Source: Altibacter sp. (lineage in GTDB: Bacteria > Bacteroidota > Bacteroidia > Flavobacteriales > Flavobacteriaceae). Taken from it: a stretch of 47,880 nucleotides of DNA. Where the stretch lies: positions 1-47,880 of the forward strand of contig NZTP01000076.1 in assembly GCA_002696485.1 (NCBI GenBank), in the 5' to 3' direction. The position numbers and the translations under genes are program-made. The notes beneath the pieces are model-generated. The model saw only the letters and a program-made list of their open reading frames with translations, was not told where the DNA came from and ran no database searches. Position 1 is the stretch's first letter. Every line of letters begins with the position of its first letter. Below are positions 15,479 through 23,586 of this stretch, one piece after another.

Positions 15479-17665
15479 TTATCTAGTAAATAATAATTCC
15501 CTGTATTTTGGCAAAGGCCATATTTCGTCATCTACCAGCAACTCTAGTTTATCGCAGTGGTATCTAATTTCGTCAAAATAGGGTTTTACTTTCGTACAAT
15601 AGGCAGACGCCCTTTTTTCGGCATCTTCTACCGTATTTGCCTTTTTTCGTTCTTCGATCATTTGGGTAATGCCATTGTTAATTTTGGCAATATGCTCAGA
15701 TATCTGCTCTATAAGCTCCATTTGTTCTCCGGCCAATTTCTTAAACCCGGTTCCGTATATATCTTTCAGTCCTTGAACATTCTCAATAAGAATATTTTGG
15801 TAGCGAATAGCAGTGGGTATTACATGGTTACGTGCAATATCTCCCAAGATACGTCCTTCAATCTGAATTCGGAGCGCGTATTCTTCCGTTTCTATCTCAT
15901 AGCGCGCTTCCATTTCCACCTTGTTCATGATACCTAGTTCTTCAAATAATGCGATCGATTTTTTTGATATCTTCGCCTTCAATGCTTCAGGAGTGGTCTT
16001 ATGATTGCTCAATCCGCGTTTTTTCGCTTCCTTTTCCCAGGCTTCTCCATACCCGTCGCCTTCAAAGCGAATGCGTTTCGAATCCTTTATGTACTCACGT
16101 AGCACATTGAAGATTGCATCATCCTTCTTCATTTTCTTATTCTTAATAAGACTGTCTACCTTTTCCTTGAACTCCATTAACTGTTTCGCGACAATTGCGT
16201 TGAGTACCGTCATAGGATTTGCACAATTGGCTTTTGACCCTACGGCACGCAATTCAAATTTGTTCCCTGTAAAAGCAAAGGGAGAGGTTCTGTTCCGGTC
16301 GGTATTGTCTAAAAGGATCTCGGGGATCTTACCAACCACGTTCAATTTAAGGTCTGTTTTTTCCTGCGGAGATAATTTTCCGTTGGTCACTTTCTCCAAT
16401 TCGTCCAATACCTCGGTTAATTGTGATCCAATAAATGCTGAAATAATCGCAGGCGGGGCCTCATTAGCTCCCAGTCGGTGATCGTTGCTGGCACTTGCAA
16501 TAGAAGCACGTAATAGTTCTTCGTGTTCATTGACGGCCTTTAGCGTATTAATGAAAAAGGTCAAGAACTGAAGGTTCTTCATTGGAGTACTGCCGGGACC
16601 TAATAAGTTGACTCCGGTATTTGTAGCCAATGACCAGTTATTGTGTTTTCCACTACCATTTACACCTTTAAATGGTTTTTCGTGAAATAACACTTTAAAA
16701 TTATGTCGGTCTGCCACCTTATCCATCACATCCATTAATAAGGAGTTATGGTCTACAGCTAAGTTAGTTTCTTCAAAGATAGGCGCTAATTCAAATTGGT
16801 TAGGCGCCACCTCGTTATGTCTTGTTTTAACAGGGATACCCAGGTACATACATTCCGTTTCAAGATCACGCATATAGTTAAGTACCCGAGTAGGAATAGA
16901 CCCAAAGTAATGATCGTCCAATTGTTGTCCTTTGGCAGATGCATGTCCTAGCAACGTTCTTCCGGATAGGGCAATATCCGGACGCGCAGCAACAAGCGCT
17001 TTATCGATTAAAAAATATTCCTGCTCCCATCCCAGCGTTGCATTTACCTTGCTCACGTTCTTATCAAAATACTTGGCTACGGCTGTAGCTGCTTGATCAA
17101 TGGTTTGTAATGCGCGTAGTAGCGGCGTCTTATAATCCAGTGCCTCACCGGTATATGAAACGAACACTGTAGGAATACATAAGGTAGTTCCGTAAATAAA
17201 TGCCGGAGATGTCGGGTCCCATGCCGTGTACCCTCTTGCTTCAAATGTATTTCGAATACCTCCATTAGGAAAACTTGAGGCATCGGGTTCTTGCTGGACG
17301 AGCTGCCCGCCTCCAAATTTCTCTATGGTTTGGCCATTACCCACGGTCTCAAAAAAGGCATCATGCTTTTCGGCAGTAGCCCCTGTAAGTGGTTGAAACC
17401 AATGCGTATAATGCGTGGCTCCTTTGGAGATCGCCCACTCTTTCATACCTGTGGAGATATGATCTGCCATACCTCTGGCGATCTTAGAACCATTTTCGAT
17501 AGCATCCATGACACTATTGTATGAATCCTTGGTAAGATATTGTCGCATCGCTGCTTCGTTAAAGACATTCTTGCCAAAGATGGAAGAACGACGCTCCGGT
17601 TCGTGAACGGTTACCGGAACGCGATGAAAGGTTTCTTGCAATGCTTGAAATCGTAATGTTGCCAT
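15479..17665 (-). CDS. glnN: Glutamine synthetase type III
   Basis: Makes glutamine from glutamate, ammonia and ATP. At 728 residues it is the long GSIII form typical of Bacteroidota, not the 450-470 residue GSI. Visible signatures include the N-terminal EPERRSSIFGKNVFNE, the GWEQEYFLID active-site strand, RHNEVAPNQFE, the ATP-site KHNNWSLAT loop and the glutamate-site NRTSPFAFTGNKFE. The C terminus is helical and charged. It stands as a single gene with its own -7 element and a strong terminator. No adenylylation or GlnK gene is nearby. Confidence 0.97.
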   Translation of the reverse strand: MATLRFQALQETFHRVPVTVHEPERRSSIFGKNVFNEAAMRQYLTKDSYNSVMDAIENGSKIARGMADHISTGMKEWAISKGATHYTHWFQPLTGATAEKHDAFFETVGNGQTIEKFGGGQLVQQEPDASSFPNGGIRNTFEARGYTAWDPTSPAFIYGTTLCIPTVFVSYTGEALDYKTPLLRALQTIDQAATAVAKYFDKNVSKVNATLGWEQEYFLIDKALVAARPDIALSGRTLLGHASAKGQQLDDHYFGSIPTRVLNYMRDLETECMYLGIPVKTRHNEVAPNQFELAPIFEETNLAVDHNSLLMDVMDKVADRHNFKVLFHEKPFKGVNGSGKHNNWSLATNTGVNLLGPGSTPMKNLQFLTFFINTLKAVNEHEELLRASIASASNDHRLGANEAPPAIISAFIGSQLTEVLDELEKVTNGKLSPQEKTDLKLNVVGKIPEILLDNTDRNRTSPFAFTGNKFELRAVGSKANCANPMTVLNAIVAKQLMEFKEKVDSLIKNKKMKKDDAIFNVLREYIKDSKRIRFEGDGYGEAWEKEAKKRGLSNHKTTPEALKAKISKKSIALFEELGIMNKVEMEARYEIETEEYALRIQIEGRILGDIARNHVIPTAIRYQNILIENVQGLKDIYGTGFKKLAGEQMELIEQISEHIAKINNGITQMIEERKKANTVEDAEKRASAYCTKVKPYFDEIRYHCDKLELLVDDEIWPLPKYRELLFTR

Positions 17666-17704
17666 AAACTAATGTATAATTATAGGTGATTGAATTGAAC
17701 CGGA

Positions 17705-17712
17705 CAAAAATA
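17705..17712 (-). promoter_or_regulatory. Candidate -7 element for glnN
   Basis: TATTTTTG on the minus strand fits TAnnTTTG, 40 bases before the glnN ATG. The -33 position is not consensus. Confidence 0.4.
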
Positions 17713-17780
17713 ACTATATTTTGAACACACCCCCTATTTTTTAATGTTAAGTTATTAATAAAGTAATAGAATGTGTTCAT

Positions 17781-17803
17781 AACCCCCTCTTGGATGAGGG
17801 GTT
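17781..17803. other. C/G-rich hairpin upstream of glnN
   Basis: AACCCCCTC and GAGGGGTT form a stem with one bulged C and a 6-base loop in an otherwise AT-rich gap. It lacks a T-run on either strand, so it is not a standard terminator. It lies between the antiporter stop and the glnN promoter. Confidence 0.35.
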
Positions 17804-17852
17804 GATAATAAAAATAGAGGTTTTAGTAGGATTAGAAGGTGAAAATTACCAC

Positions 17853-18806
17853 TTACTCCATGAAGGCCAAACTTATAAAGATTGCATAGGCAACAACAAT
17901 GACCAATCCTTTTATTCTTCCTATCTCAAATTTCTTCGGAAGGAATGCCAGCGGAATTAGGACGGCAGCAAAACCGATCATCCAAAACATATCGTTGGTC
18001 AATACGGCCCTGCTCTTCAGCAAGATAGGCTGAATGATGGCCGTAATACCCAATACCGAAGCAATATTGAATATATTGGAGCCAATAAGGTTTCCTAAGG
18101 ATATTGCTTTTTCCTTTTTCAAAGCAGCGATCACTGAGGCCGCCAGCTCGGGGACACTAGTTCCTACAGCGATCATGGTTACGGCAATTACACGTTCACT
18201 CACACCTAAGCGCGTAGCGAGGTCCACAGCACCACTAACCAACAATTCGCTCCCAAAATACAATGCCACACCCCCTATTAACAACCATATAAATATTTTG
18301 AAATTGGAAACCAAAGACAAGCCCTCATCTATACTATCTCCAGTAGGTTCGCTGGCTTTAGCATTCTTTGCTCTGCGCAACAATAGAAAAAGATACACAA
18401 ATAACAGACCTGCAAGGACAATCCCTTCCAATCGGTCGATTTGATCACCGCTGCTCAATATAAAATAGAGCGCAATGGAGAGGAACATCATAACCGGCCA
18501 GTTGAATTTATAAAAATCCCGATCGACCGTGAGCGGAGAAATGACGGCCGTGATGCCCAGTACCAACCCAATATTGGCAATATTCGACCCAATCACATTT
18601 CCAAGCGCAATATCACTAAAACCGCTCCACGCCGCTTGTACACTTACTAAAAGTTCAGGCGCCGAAGTAGCAAATGAAACTACGGTAAGTCCAATGACCA
18701 TTTTAGACAACCGAAGTTTAAAGGACAGACCCACCGACGCGCGCACTAAAAACTCTCCTCCTACTACCAATAATAATAACCCTATAAAAATGTAAACGAT
18801 GCTCAT
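17853..18806 (-). CDS. Calcium/sodium antiporter (CaCA family, YrbG-like)
   Basis: Inner-membrane cation exchanger of 317 residues with ten predicted helices in two inverted halves. Each half holds the family's alpha-repeat: SFATSAPELLVSVQAAW with ALGNVIGSNIANIGLVLG in the first, and AVGTSVPELAASVIAA with SLGNLIGSNIFNIASVLG in the second. The acidic residues in the two PEL motifs are the cation ligands by family knowledge. The ATG at 18804-18806 gives the usual start MSIVYIFIGLLLLVVGGE; an upstream in-frame ATG would add 22 residues not typical of the family. Confidence 0.92.
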   Translation of the reverse strand: MSIVYIFIGLLLLVVGGEFLVRASVGLSFKLRLSKMVIGLTVVSFATSAPELLVSVQAAWSGFSDIALGNVIGSNIANIGLVLGITAVISPLTVDRDFYKFNWPVMMFLSIALYFILSSGDQIDRLEGIVLAGLLFVYLFLLLRRAKNAKASEPTGDSIDEGLSLVSNFKIFIWLLIGGVALYFGSELLVSGAVDLATRLGVSERVIAVTMIAVGTSVPELAASVIAALKKEKAISLGNLIGSNIFNIASVLGITAIIQPILLKSRAVLTNDMFWMIGFAAVLIPLAFLPKKFEIGRIKGLVIVVAYAIFISLAFME

Positions 18807-18912
18807 ATAGCTTATGTGAAATGCGAATATACATAATTGCCCAAGCATTTCAGAATAAGAAACACACAACAATCAAAACCGCTTCACACTAAAAAACTAA
18901 ATCTTTCGTTAT

Positions 18913-18952
18913 AAAACTAAATAAATAGTTGTATAACTATAAATATAGTTTT
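18913..18952. promoter_or_regulatory. BlaI-type operator array
   Basis: Four AACTA/TAGTT half-sites in alternating orientation make three adjoining dyads: AACTA-AATAAA-TAGTT, ATAGTT-GTAT-AACTAT (18925-18940) and AACTATA-AA-TATAGTT. They cover the -33 element and spacer of the promoter that reads into the BlaI-like gene, the classic layout for auto-repression. Confidence 0.7.
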
Positions 18953-18959
18953 AAGTTTG
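18929..18959 (+). promoter_or_regulatory. Promoter of the blaI-M56 operon
   Basis: TTG at 18929-18931 and TAAGTTTG at 18952-18959 are separated by 20 bases, a full match to the Bacteroidota consensus. It is overlapped by the operator dyads. The start codon is 68 bases downstream of the -7 element. Confidence 0.7.
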
Positions 18960-19026
18960 TTTTATCCTTTTAAATTATAAAGGTGCATTAGTTGGAATTC
19001 CACCTTACTATATCATTCAAAAACAT

Positions 19027-19392
19027 ATGATGCCATTAGAACCTCTAACCAATAAAGAAGAAGAAGTAATGCAAGTCATCTGGCACCTGCAAAAAGCCTT
19101 TGTAAAGGAAATCGTCGCAGCACTGCCTCAAGAGAATCACTACAATACTATTTCCACCATTGTCCGTAATTTGGAGGACAAGAAATACGTTTCGTATATG
19201 GCCTATGGAAAAACACATCAGTACTTTCCTTTGGTCACCAAAGATGAATATACCAAGCGGTTCATGAATCTCGCCATGAAACGATTCTTTAATAACAACT
19301 ACAAAAGTATGGTGTCGTTCTTTGCAAAAGAAGAAAAGATCAGCGCTTCCGAATTGCGCGAGATTCTAGAGATCATCGAAAAAAAGAAATGA
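19027..19392 (+). CDS. BlaI/MecI/CopY-family repressor
   Basis: A 121-residue winged-helix repressor. The N-terminal half shows LTNKEEEVMQVIWHL, VKEIVAAL, HYNTISTIVRNLEDKKYVSY and the wing YGKTHQYFPLVTKDEY, all in the family order. The C-terminal half is the helical dimerisation region, where family members are cut by their partner protease. The gene is separated by one base from the M56 protease gene. The operator array over its promoter suggests it represses itself and the protease. Two ATGs in tandem (19027, 19030) could start it. Nothing here shows a beta-lactam link. Confidence 0.9.
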   Translation: MMPLEPLTNKEEEVMQVIWHLQKAFVKEIVAALPQENHYNTISTIVRNLEDKKYVSYMAYGKTHQYFPLVTKDEYTKRFMNLAMKRFFNNNYKSMVSFFAKEEKISASELREILEIIEKKK

Positions 19393-19393
19393 C

Positions 19394-21337
19394 ATGGAAC
19401 TAGTACTTTATTTAGGAAAATCGATGCTGCTTCTTTGTGTATTCTATGGAGTGTATCACTTTATACTTCAAAAGGATACGCTGTTTGTAGCAATGCGCCA
19501 TTTTCTTCTTTTGGGTGTTTTTACTGCTGTACTCCTTCCCTTTCTGAAGATTACTACCGTCACTTATCAGGAAGTTGCACCGACCCCGACATTTGTTCCA
19601 TCTACCGAATCCATCCCACTCACTCATATCATTCAAGATCAGGAAGCGATCGCCATTTACTGGTGGGAGGTCTTTCTAGTAATCTATTTCATAGGAGTCG
19701 TTATTATGGGGGTGCGCTTTATGCTTCAGTTAGCTTCGCTTGTAAAGATAATTCGCACAAATCCTTCAGTAAGAGTTCAAAATAAAAAGCATGTACTGAC
19801 AACAAAGAATATAACTCCTTTTTCCTTCTTTCAATATATTGTTTACAATCCGGCACTGCATTCCGAAGAAGAATTACAAATGATTTTGAAGCATGAACAG
19901 GTACATGCTTCACAATGGCATTCGGCCGATATCATGGTAACGAATCTACTTTTAATCCTGCAATGGATGAATCCGATTGCATGGGTGTACAAACGTGTTG
20001 TCGAAGAGAATCTTGAATACATTACAGATAGTGAGACGATACAACAACTTCACTCAAAAAAAGCATATCAATTAGCTTTGGTAAGGGCTTCATCGACCTT
20101 TACCGTTCCTGCACTTACTAATAATTTCAATCAATCATTCACCCGTTTGGTGGTTTTTGGAAGGCACTTACAACTCTTCAAAAGCTCCCGACAGATCAAA
20201 AAACGAATCATTATGTTAAACAAAAGCAATTCAAAAAAAGTAAATGTTCTAAAAGGCGCCATCGTACTACCTTTGTTGGCTCTGTTCCTTGTGAGCTTCA
20301 ACGTAGAAGAAGTAGTGAAGTTTAAAAACCCTGTTCCTGAAGGCAATGCTTCGGAAGGGCATGAAATCTCTGCTCCTACCGATATCTTGGATTATCACAA
20401 CCAAAACTCTGAAGCGGATGTCATGCCTGAATCTTCAGAAAAATCAACCAACCTCAGCAATGATCCTGAAAACAACAACAAAGCAAATGCTACTGCTGAA
20501 GAAACACCCAGAAATACAATTCAGATGAAAGAAGATCGCTTTGGCGATGAGATCTATATTCTGATAACAAAGAATACCACGGAAGACGACCTGAAAATGC
20601 ATCAAAAAACCTTAAAAGAAGAACACGATGTAATTTTTACGTATAGCAATTTAAATTTCAATGCCAATGGCGAACTTACCTCCATCTCAATAGAAATCAA
20701 GAGTGAAGGCGGCAACGGCAACTATCAGATTGCAGAAGATGGTCCTATTGAAGATTTTTATTTTTACATCGCCGAGGATGGCTCCTTAGGGTTTGGATCT
20801 AAAAATTTGGAAGAACGCATGGAAGAACGCGACGACAGAATGCGCGCCAGATTTGCAAAACGAGAAGAACTGCTAATAGAACGCAAAGAAGAGCTCCATG
20901 AACGGCGTAAGGAGCTCGAAAGAAAGCGTAAAGAAATGCGTGAAAAACTTATAGAGAAGGAAATAGCACTCGAAGCAAAGCAAAAAGAGTTGAAAGACAA
21001 GCAACGTGTTATAGTACGCTCAAATTCAAGCGATGCCGATGACAATGTCTTTGTCTATAGAGGCTCCTCCGGAAGTGTAGCAAGATTTGGCGATGGCACT
21101 ATGAAACACAGTATCTTGATAGACAAGAATACTACTGACGAAACTCTTGCGCAAATGAAAAAGGATCTGTCCAATAAAGGAATAGAGTTTACCTACTCGA
21201 AGCTTCGTCGCAATGATAAAAACGAGATCACCAGAATTCGAATTGAAATGGATAACGGCAAAGGCCAGAAATCCGTCACAACCACCCAAACCGATGATGG
21301 CCAGCCAATAGATGATATACTAATTGAGCTAAAATAA
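19394..21337 (+). CDS. BlaR1-like M56 membrane metalloprotease
   Basis: Sensor protease of 647 residues expected to inactivate the neighbouring repressor. Helices near 5-25, 35-52 and 93-117 precede the zinc motif HEQVH (167-171), with a downstream acidic ligand in EENLEYITD; a last helix lies near 286-303. The region beyond it, expected outside the membrane, has no penicillin-binding sensor domain. It holds a disordered acidic stretch (305-375), a ~70-residue alpha/beta domain (386-456: ILITKNTTEDDL, FTYSNLNFNANGELTSISIEI), a very charged helix rich in Glu/Arg/Lys (470-540) and a second copy of the same domain (571-645: ILIDKNTTDETL, FTYSKLRRNDKNEITRIRIEM). The signal sensed is unknown. Confidence 0.88.
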   Translation: MELVLYLGKSMLLLCVFYGVYHFILQKDTLFVAMRHFLLLGVFTAVLLPFLKITTVTYQEVAPTPTFVPSTESIPLTHIIQDQEAIAIYWWEVFLVIYFIGVVIMGVRFMLQLASLVKIIRTNPSVRVQNKKHVLTTKNITPFSFFQYIVYNPALHSEEELQMILKHEQVHASQWHSADIMVTNLLLILQWMNPIAWVYKRVVEENLEYITDSETIQQLHSKKAYQLALVRASSTFTVPALTNNFNQSFTRLVVFGRHLQLFKSSRQIKKRIIMLNKSNSKKVNVLKGAIVLPLLALFLVSFNVEEVVKFKNPVPEGNASEGHEISAPTDILDYHNQNSEADVMPESSEKSTNLSNDPENNNKANATAEETPRNTIQMKEDRFGDEIYILITKNTTEDDLKMHQKTLKEEHDVIFTYSNLNFNANGELTSISIEIKSEGGNGNYQIAEDGPIEDFYFYIAEDGSLGFGSKNLEERMEERDDRMRARFAKREELLIERKEELHERRKELERKRKEMREKLIEKEIALEAKQKELKDKQRVIVRSNSSDADDNVFVYRGSSGSVARFGDGTMKHSILIDKNTTDETLAQMKKDLSNKGIEFTYSKLRRNDKNEITRIRIEMDNGKGQKSVTTTQTDDGQPIDDILIELK

Positions 21338-21356
21338 CACCGTTAAATTGAAACTG

Positions 21357-21387
21357 AATATGCCTCGTTTTACGAGGCATATTTATT
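21357..21387 (+). terminator. Terminator of the blaI-M56 operon
   Basis: AATATGCCTCG at 21357-21367 pairs with CGAGGCATATT at 21373-21383 around a 5-base loop. The T-rich tail is interrupted (TTATTTGTATTTTT). Confidence 0.75.
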
Positions 21388-21401
21388 TGTATTTTTAAGA
21401 T

Positions 21402-21554
21402 ATGAAAAAGCAATTCTTTAGATCGCTGGCAAAATTTAACAAAGCAGTACTTCCTAGTTTTACAAAAAAAGGAGTGGATTTAAGTAAAGCTTCAAAATGG
21501 CAGTTAGCACTTTTTGCCTATAAACTTTGGGTAACGAAGAATGCCTTGGATTAG
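21402..21554 (+). CDS. Conserved-looking 50-residue protein
   Basis: An ATG-to-TAG frame of 51 codons beginning MKKQFFRSLAKFNKAVLPSF and ending LWVTKNALD. It is basic and amphipathic, with a patterned core (GVDLSKASKWQLALFAYKL). I recall near-identical small proteins next to genes of this kind in other Flavobacteriaceae, which supports it as real; their function is unknown. It starts 19 bases after a terminator stem, and its stop codon overlaps the stop of apt on the other strand by 4 bases. Confidence 0.6.
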   Translation: MKKQFFRSLAKFNKAVLPSFTKKGVDLSKASKWQLALFAYKLWVTKNALD

Positions 21555-22066
21555 TAGGTAAGCAGGGATCTAATTTCGTAAGCTCTTAGTTTCTGTGCGC
21601 CTTTCAAAAAAGCTAATTCAATTAAAAAATTACATTGTACGATCTCACCTCCTAATTGTTCGATCAATTTACAAGCTGCTTTTGCAGTGCCTCCCGTAGC
21701 TAATACATCATCATGCAACAAGACTTTATCTCCTTTCTTAATGGCATCCTCATGGATCTCGAGTGAATCCATTCCGTATTCAAGAGCATACGGCTGTTTC
21801 AAGGTAGTGTGTGGCAATTTTCCTGCTTTGCGAATAGGAATAAATCCGGCGTTGAGTTCTTTCGCTATAAGCGTGGCGAAAAAGAATCCTCTCGACTCGA
21901 TCCCCACCACTTTATCTATGGGCTGCCTCTCGGTAAGTCGAACCAATTCCGATACACAAAATGAAGATGCTTCCGGGTCTGCCAGCAACGGTGTTATATC
22001 TTTGAACAATACCCCTTGCTTCGGAAAATCTTGAATATCACGAATATAGTCTTGTAAAGCAATCAT
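21551..22066 (-). CDS. apt: Adenine phosphoribosyltransferase
   Basis: Purine salvage: converts adenine and PRPP to AMP. The 171 residues have the usual length and motifs: the start IRDIQDFPKQGVLFKDITPLL, GIESRGFFFA and the PRPP loop VLLHDDVLATGGTAKAA. The ATG at 22064-22066 gives this canonical N terminus. The open frame runs 40 codons further upstream, but that stretch is the tRNA-Arg gene and a terminator, so it is not coding. It ends in a 4-base overlap with the convergent 50-residue gene. Confidence 0.95.
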   Translation of the reverse strand: MIALQDYIRDIQDFPKQGVLFKDITPLLADPEASSFCVSELVRLTERQPIDKVVGIESRGFFFATLIAKELNAGFIPIRKAGKLPHTTLKQPYALEYGMDSLEIHEDAIKKGDKVLLHDDVLATGGTAKAACKLIEQLGGEIVQCNFLIELAFLKGAQKLRAYEIRSLLTY

Positions 22067-22083
22067 ATTGAAAGTTATGCAAT

Positions 22084-22117
22084 AAAAAAATCCCAAACAA
22101 CTGTTTGGGATTTTTTT
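22084..22117 (-). terminator. Terminator between tRNA-Arg and apt
   Basis: TCCCAAAC and GTTTGGGA around AACT, extended by seven A/T pairs on each side. This is a strong stem with T7 on both strands. It starts two bases past the tRNA 3' end, so it ends the tRNA transcript before apt. Confidence 0.85.
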
Positions 22118-22118
22118 G

Positions 22119-22192
22119 TGACCTCGCCAGGATTCAAACCTGGAACCTTCTGAGCCGTAATCAGATGCGCTATTCAGTTGCGCCACGAGGCC
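22119..22192 (-). tRNA. tRNA-Arg (ACG)
   Basis: A 74-base cloverleaf on the minus strand. The acceptor arms GGCCTCG and CGAGGTC pair with one G-U, and the discriminator is A. The anticodon stem TCTGA/TCAGA encloses TTACGGC, giving anticodon ACG, normally edited to ICG to read CGU/CGC/CGA. The T arm reads CCAGG-TTTGAAT-CCTGG. No CCA is encoded. The flanking bases show no sign of an integrated element or att duplication. Confidence 0.95.
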
Positions 22193-22243
22193 TAATTGGG
22201 GTGCAAATATAAAAAATAGTTATGCATTAACCATGTTTGGAAT

Positions 22244-22272
22244 AAAAAAAAGCTCACTTTCGTGAGCTTTTT
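22244..22272 (-). terminator. Terminator of the M57 protease gene
   Basis: AAAAAGCTCAC at 22247-22257 pairs with GTGAGCTTTTT at 22262-22272, loop TTTC, with an A/T-rich tail on the minus strand. It has the same GCTCAC stem core as the curli-operon terminator. Confidence 0.85.
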
Positions 22273-22294
22273 CAATTTACTAAGTTGGTTGTTA

Positions 22295-23140
22295 TTAATA
22301 CATGGCCTGCAACGCTGTAATATCATTGCTGTTAAACTCACCGTCTTCATTAGAACTAAAACAGGCAAGCATGATGGACGTTGAATCATACCCTGTGGGT
22401 GTGCCGTTTATATGTATGGCTCCCACACCGGCTGTACCCTCGTTTACATTTTGCCCGCAAGACTGCCGGCTAAACCAATCGGTATGACGGAATCCTACGG
22501 AATGCCCAATCTCATGGGTAATTACGTGCTCTTTCACATTGGTGTCATAACCGTTCAAACCATAGATCTGAACAAATTTGTAAGGTAATCCTCCGCTGGG
22601 GAATCCGGCACTACCTCCGGCACCTCCGGGATTGTTAACGGTATTATTGTAGACAACCATGTCCTTGCTTTGATAGTTTGTTCCGAAGGTGAGCGTGAAA
22701 CTAATAGACACCCCGCTAAGCCTGTTGTAATTGTTTACGGCCCATTGAAGTGCTGTGCGTTCGTCTGATGTTAACGCTTGACTCCCTCCGGTATATCCAA
22801 TAATTGAAATATTACGACCTTGACTTACCAGACTAGAAGTGCGATATTGACGGGAATCGGTATCCACACCTTCCAATGCCAATAACTCCTTCTCGGTCAT
22901 AACTATATCTTCTTCAATAAAAATGCGTTCTTCGGTACTTCCATCGGGGAAATGGAATGTGCCGTAGCGAACATAATTAGGATTTAGTTCCAACGCAGTG
23001 ACAATGTCAATAATACGTTGGGGAACTTCTTTGACAATGGCTGCATCGGGATTGTTCTCTGTTTCTTCATCTTTAGAACAGGATACCATAATTAGACCCA
23101 GAGCTACTAAGCTCAAGAATCCGTACTTTACTTTTTTCAT
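22295..23140 (-). CDS. M57-type zinc metalloprotease lipoprotein
   Basis: A 281-residue secreted protease. The signal peptide ends in MVSC (lipobox Cys at 21). The catalytic motif is HEIGHSVGFRH (His209, Glu210, His213, His219), the HExxHxxGxxH metzincin form described for the M57 'dual-action HEIGH' family. A pro-region (about 30-105) with acidic helices precedes the catalytic domain, which begins near RNISIIGYTGGSQALTSDERTALQWAV. The tail NSNDITALQAMY matches the family's closing helix. It is a single gene with its own terminator. The substrate is unknown. Confidence 0.88.
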   Translation of the reverse strand: MKKVKYGFLSLVALGLIMVSCSKDEETENNPDAAIVKEVPQRIIDIVTALELNPNYVRYGTFHFPDGSTEERIFIEEDIVMTEKELLALEGVDTDSRQYRTSSLVSQGRNISIIGYTGGSQALTSDERTALQWAVNNYNRLSGVSISFTLTFGTNYQSKDMVVYNNTVNNPGGAGGSAGFPSGGLPYKFVQIYGLNGYDTNVKEHVITHEIGHSVGFRHTDWFSRQSCGQNVNEGTAGVGAIHINGTPTGYDSTSIMLACFSSNEDGEFNSNDITALQAMY

Positions 23141-23294
23141 ACGTTGTGATTTAAATTAGTGAATACTAAGTAGGTTAACTTTTAATAAAAGTAGGAAAAA
23201 TATTACAAATTAAACAACAACTTGTAATTTTTATTAAAGGACATTCACAAAAAAAAATCGAAGCGCTATAAAATGTGTATTAAAATATGATCTT

Positions 23295-23570
23295 TTATAA
23301 GATTTCTGCACTGAGGCCGGCTTCCAAAAGCATGGTGCAGCGTGGCTCAAGGTCGTCGTAAGATCCGGACTTAACATCACACTTTCCTTTGTAATGTACA
23401 ATAATAGAACACTGTTCTGCCTGCTCTGGTGTATGGTCACAAGCATAGATAAGTGTGTTGATCACATGATCGAAGGTGTTCACGTCGTCATTATACAGCA
23501 CAATGACATTTTCTTTTTGTTCCTGCCGGGCATAAACAGTTTCTTCTTGTATTCTTTCTTTGGTACTCAT
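23295..23570 (-). CDS. clpS: Clp protease adaptor ClpS
   Basis: N-end-rule adaptor that delivers substrates to ClpAP/ClpCP. The 91 residues show the core VIVLYNDDVNTFDHVINTLIYAC with the acidic/Asn substrate pocket, then QAEQCSIIVHYKGKCDVKSG and the closing MLLEAGLSAEI. The ATG at 23568-23570 gives the usual MSTKE start; an ATG four codons upstream is also open. It is last in the tpiA operon, 16 bases after prmA. Confidence 0.93.
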   Translation of the reverse strand: MSTKERIQEETVYARQEQKENVIVLYNDDVNTFDHVINTLIYACDHTPEQAEQCSIIVHYKGKCDVKSGSYDDLEPRCTMLLEAGLSAEIL

Positions 23571-23586
23571 AACAAGGGTCATCCAG

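Noticed and set aside
15557-16481. Plus-strand ORFs within glnN
   Set aside because: They lie wholly opposite a well-supported glutamine synthetase and have no motif.
17559-17780. 73-codon minus-strand ORF across the glnN start
   Set aside because: It overlaps the glnN promoter and 5' end in another frame and has no homology I recognise.
17781-17803. Intrinsic terminator for the antiporter gene
   Set aside because: The stem is fair but no T-run follows on either strand; kept only as a hairpin.
20764-21045. Minus-strand serine-rich ORF in the M56 gene
   Set aside because: It is the antisense of the Glu/Arg/Lys-rich helix, a known source of spurious Ser/Leu-rich frames.
19027-21337. A beta-lactam resistance operon
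   Set aside because: The pair is BlaI/M56-like but no beta-lactamase or penicillin-binding sensor domain is present, so the inducer is left open.
22067-22186. 40-codon N-terminal extension of apt
   Set aside because: The extension is the antisense-free reading of tRNA-Arg and a terminator; the ATG at 22066 gives the canonical protein.
22119-22192. tRNA as an integration site for a mobile element
   Set aside because: No integrase and no duplicate of the tRNA 3' end is seen nearby; the flanks are housekeeping genes.
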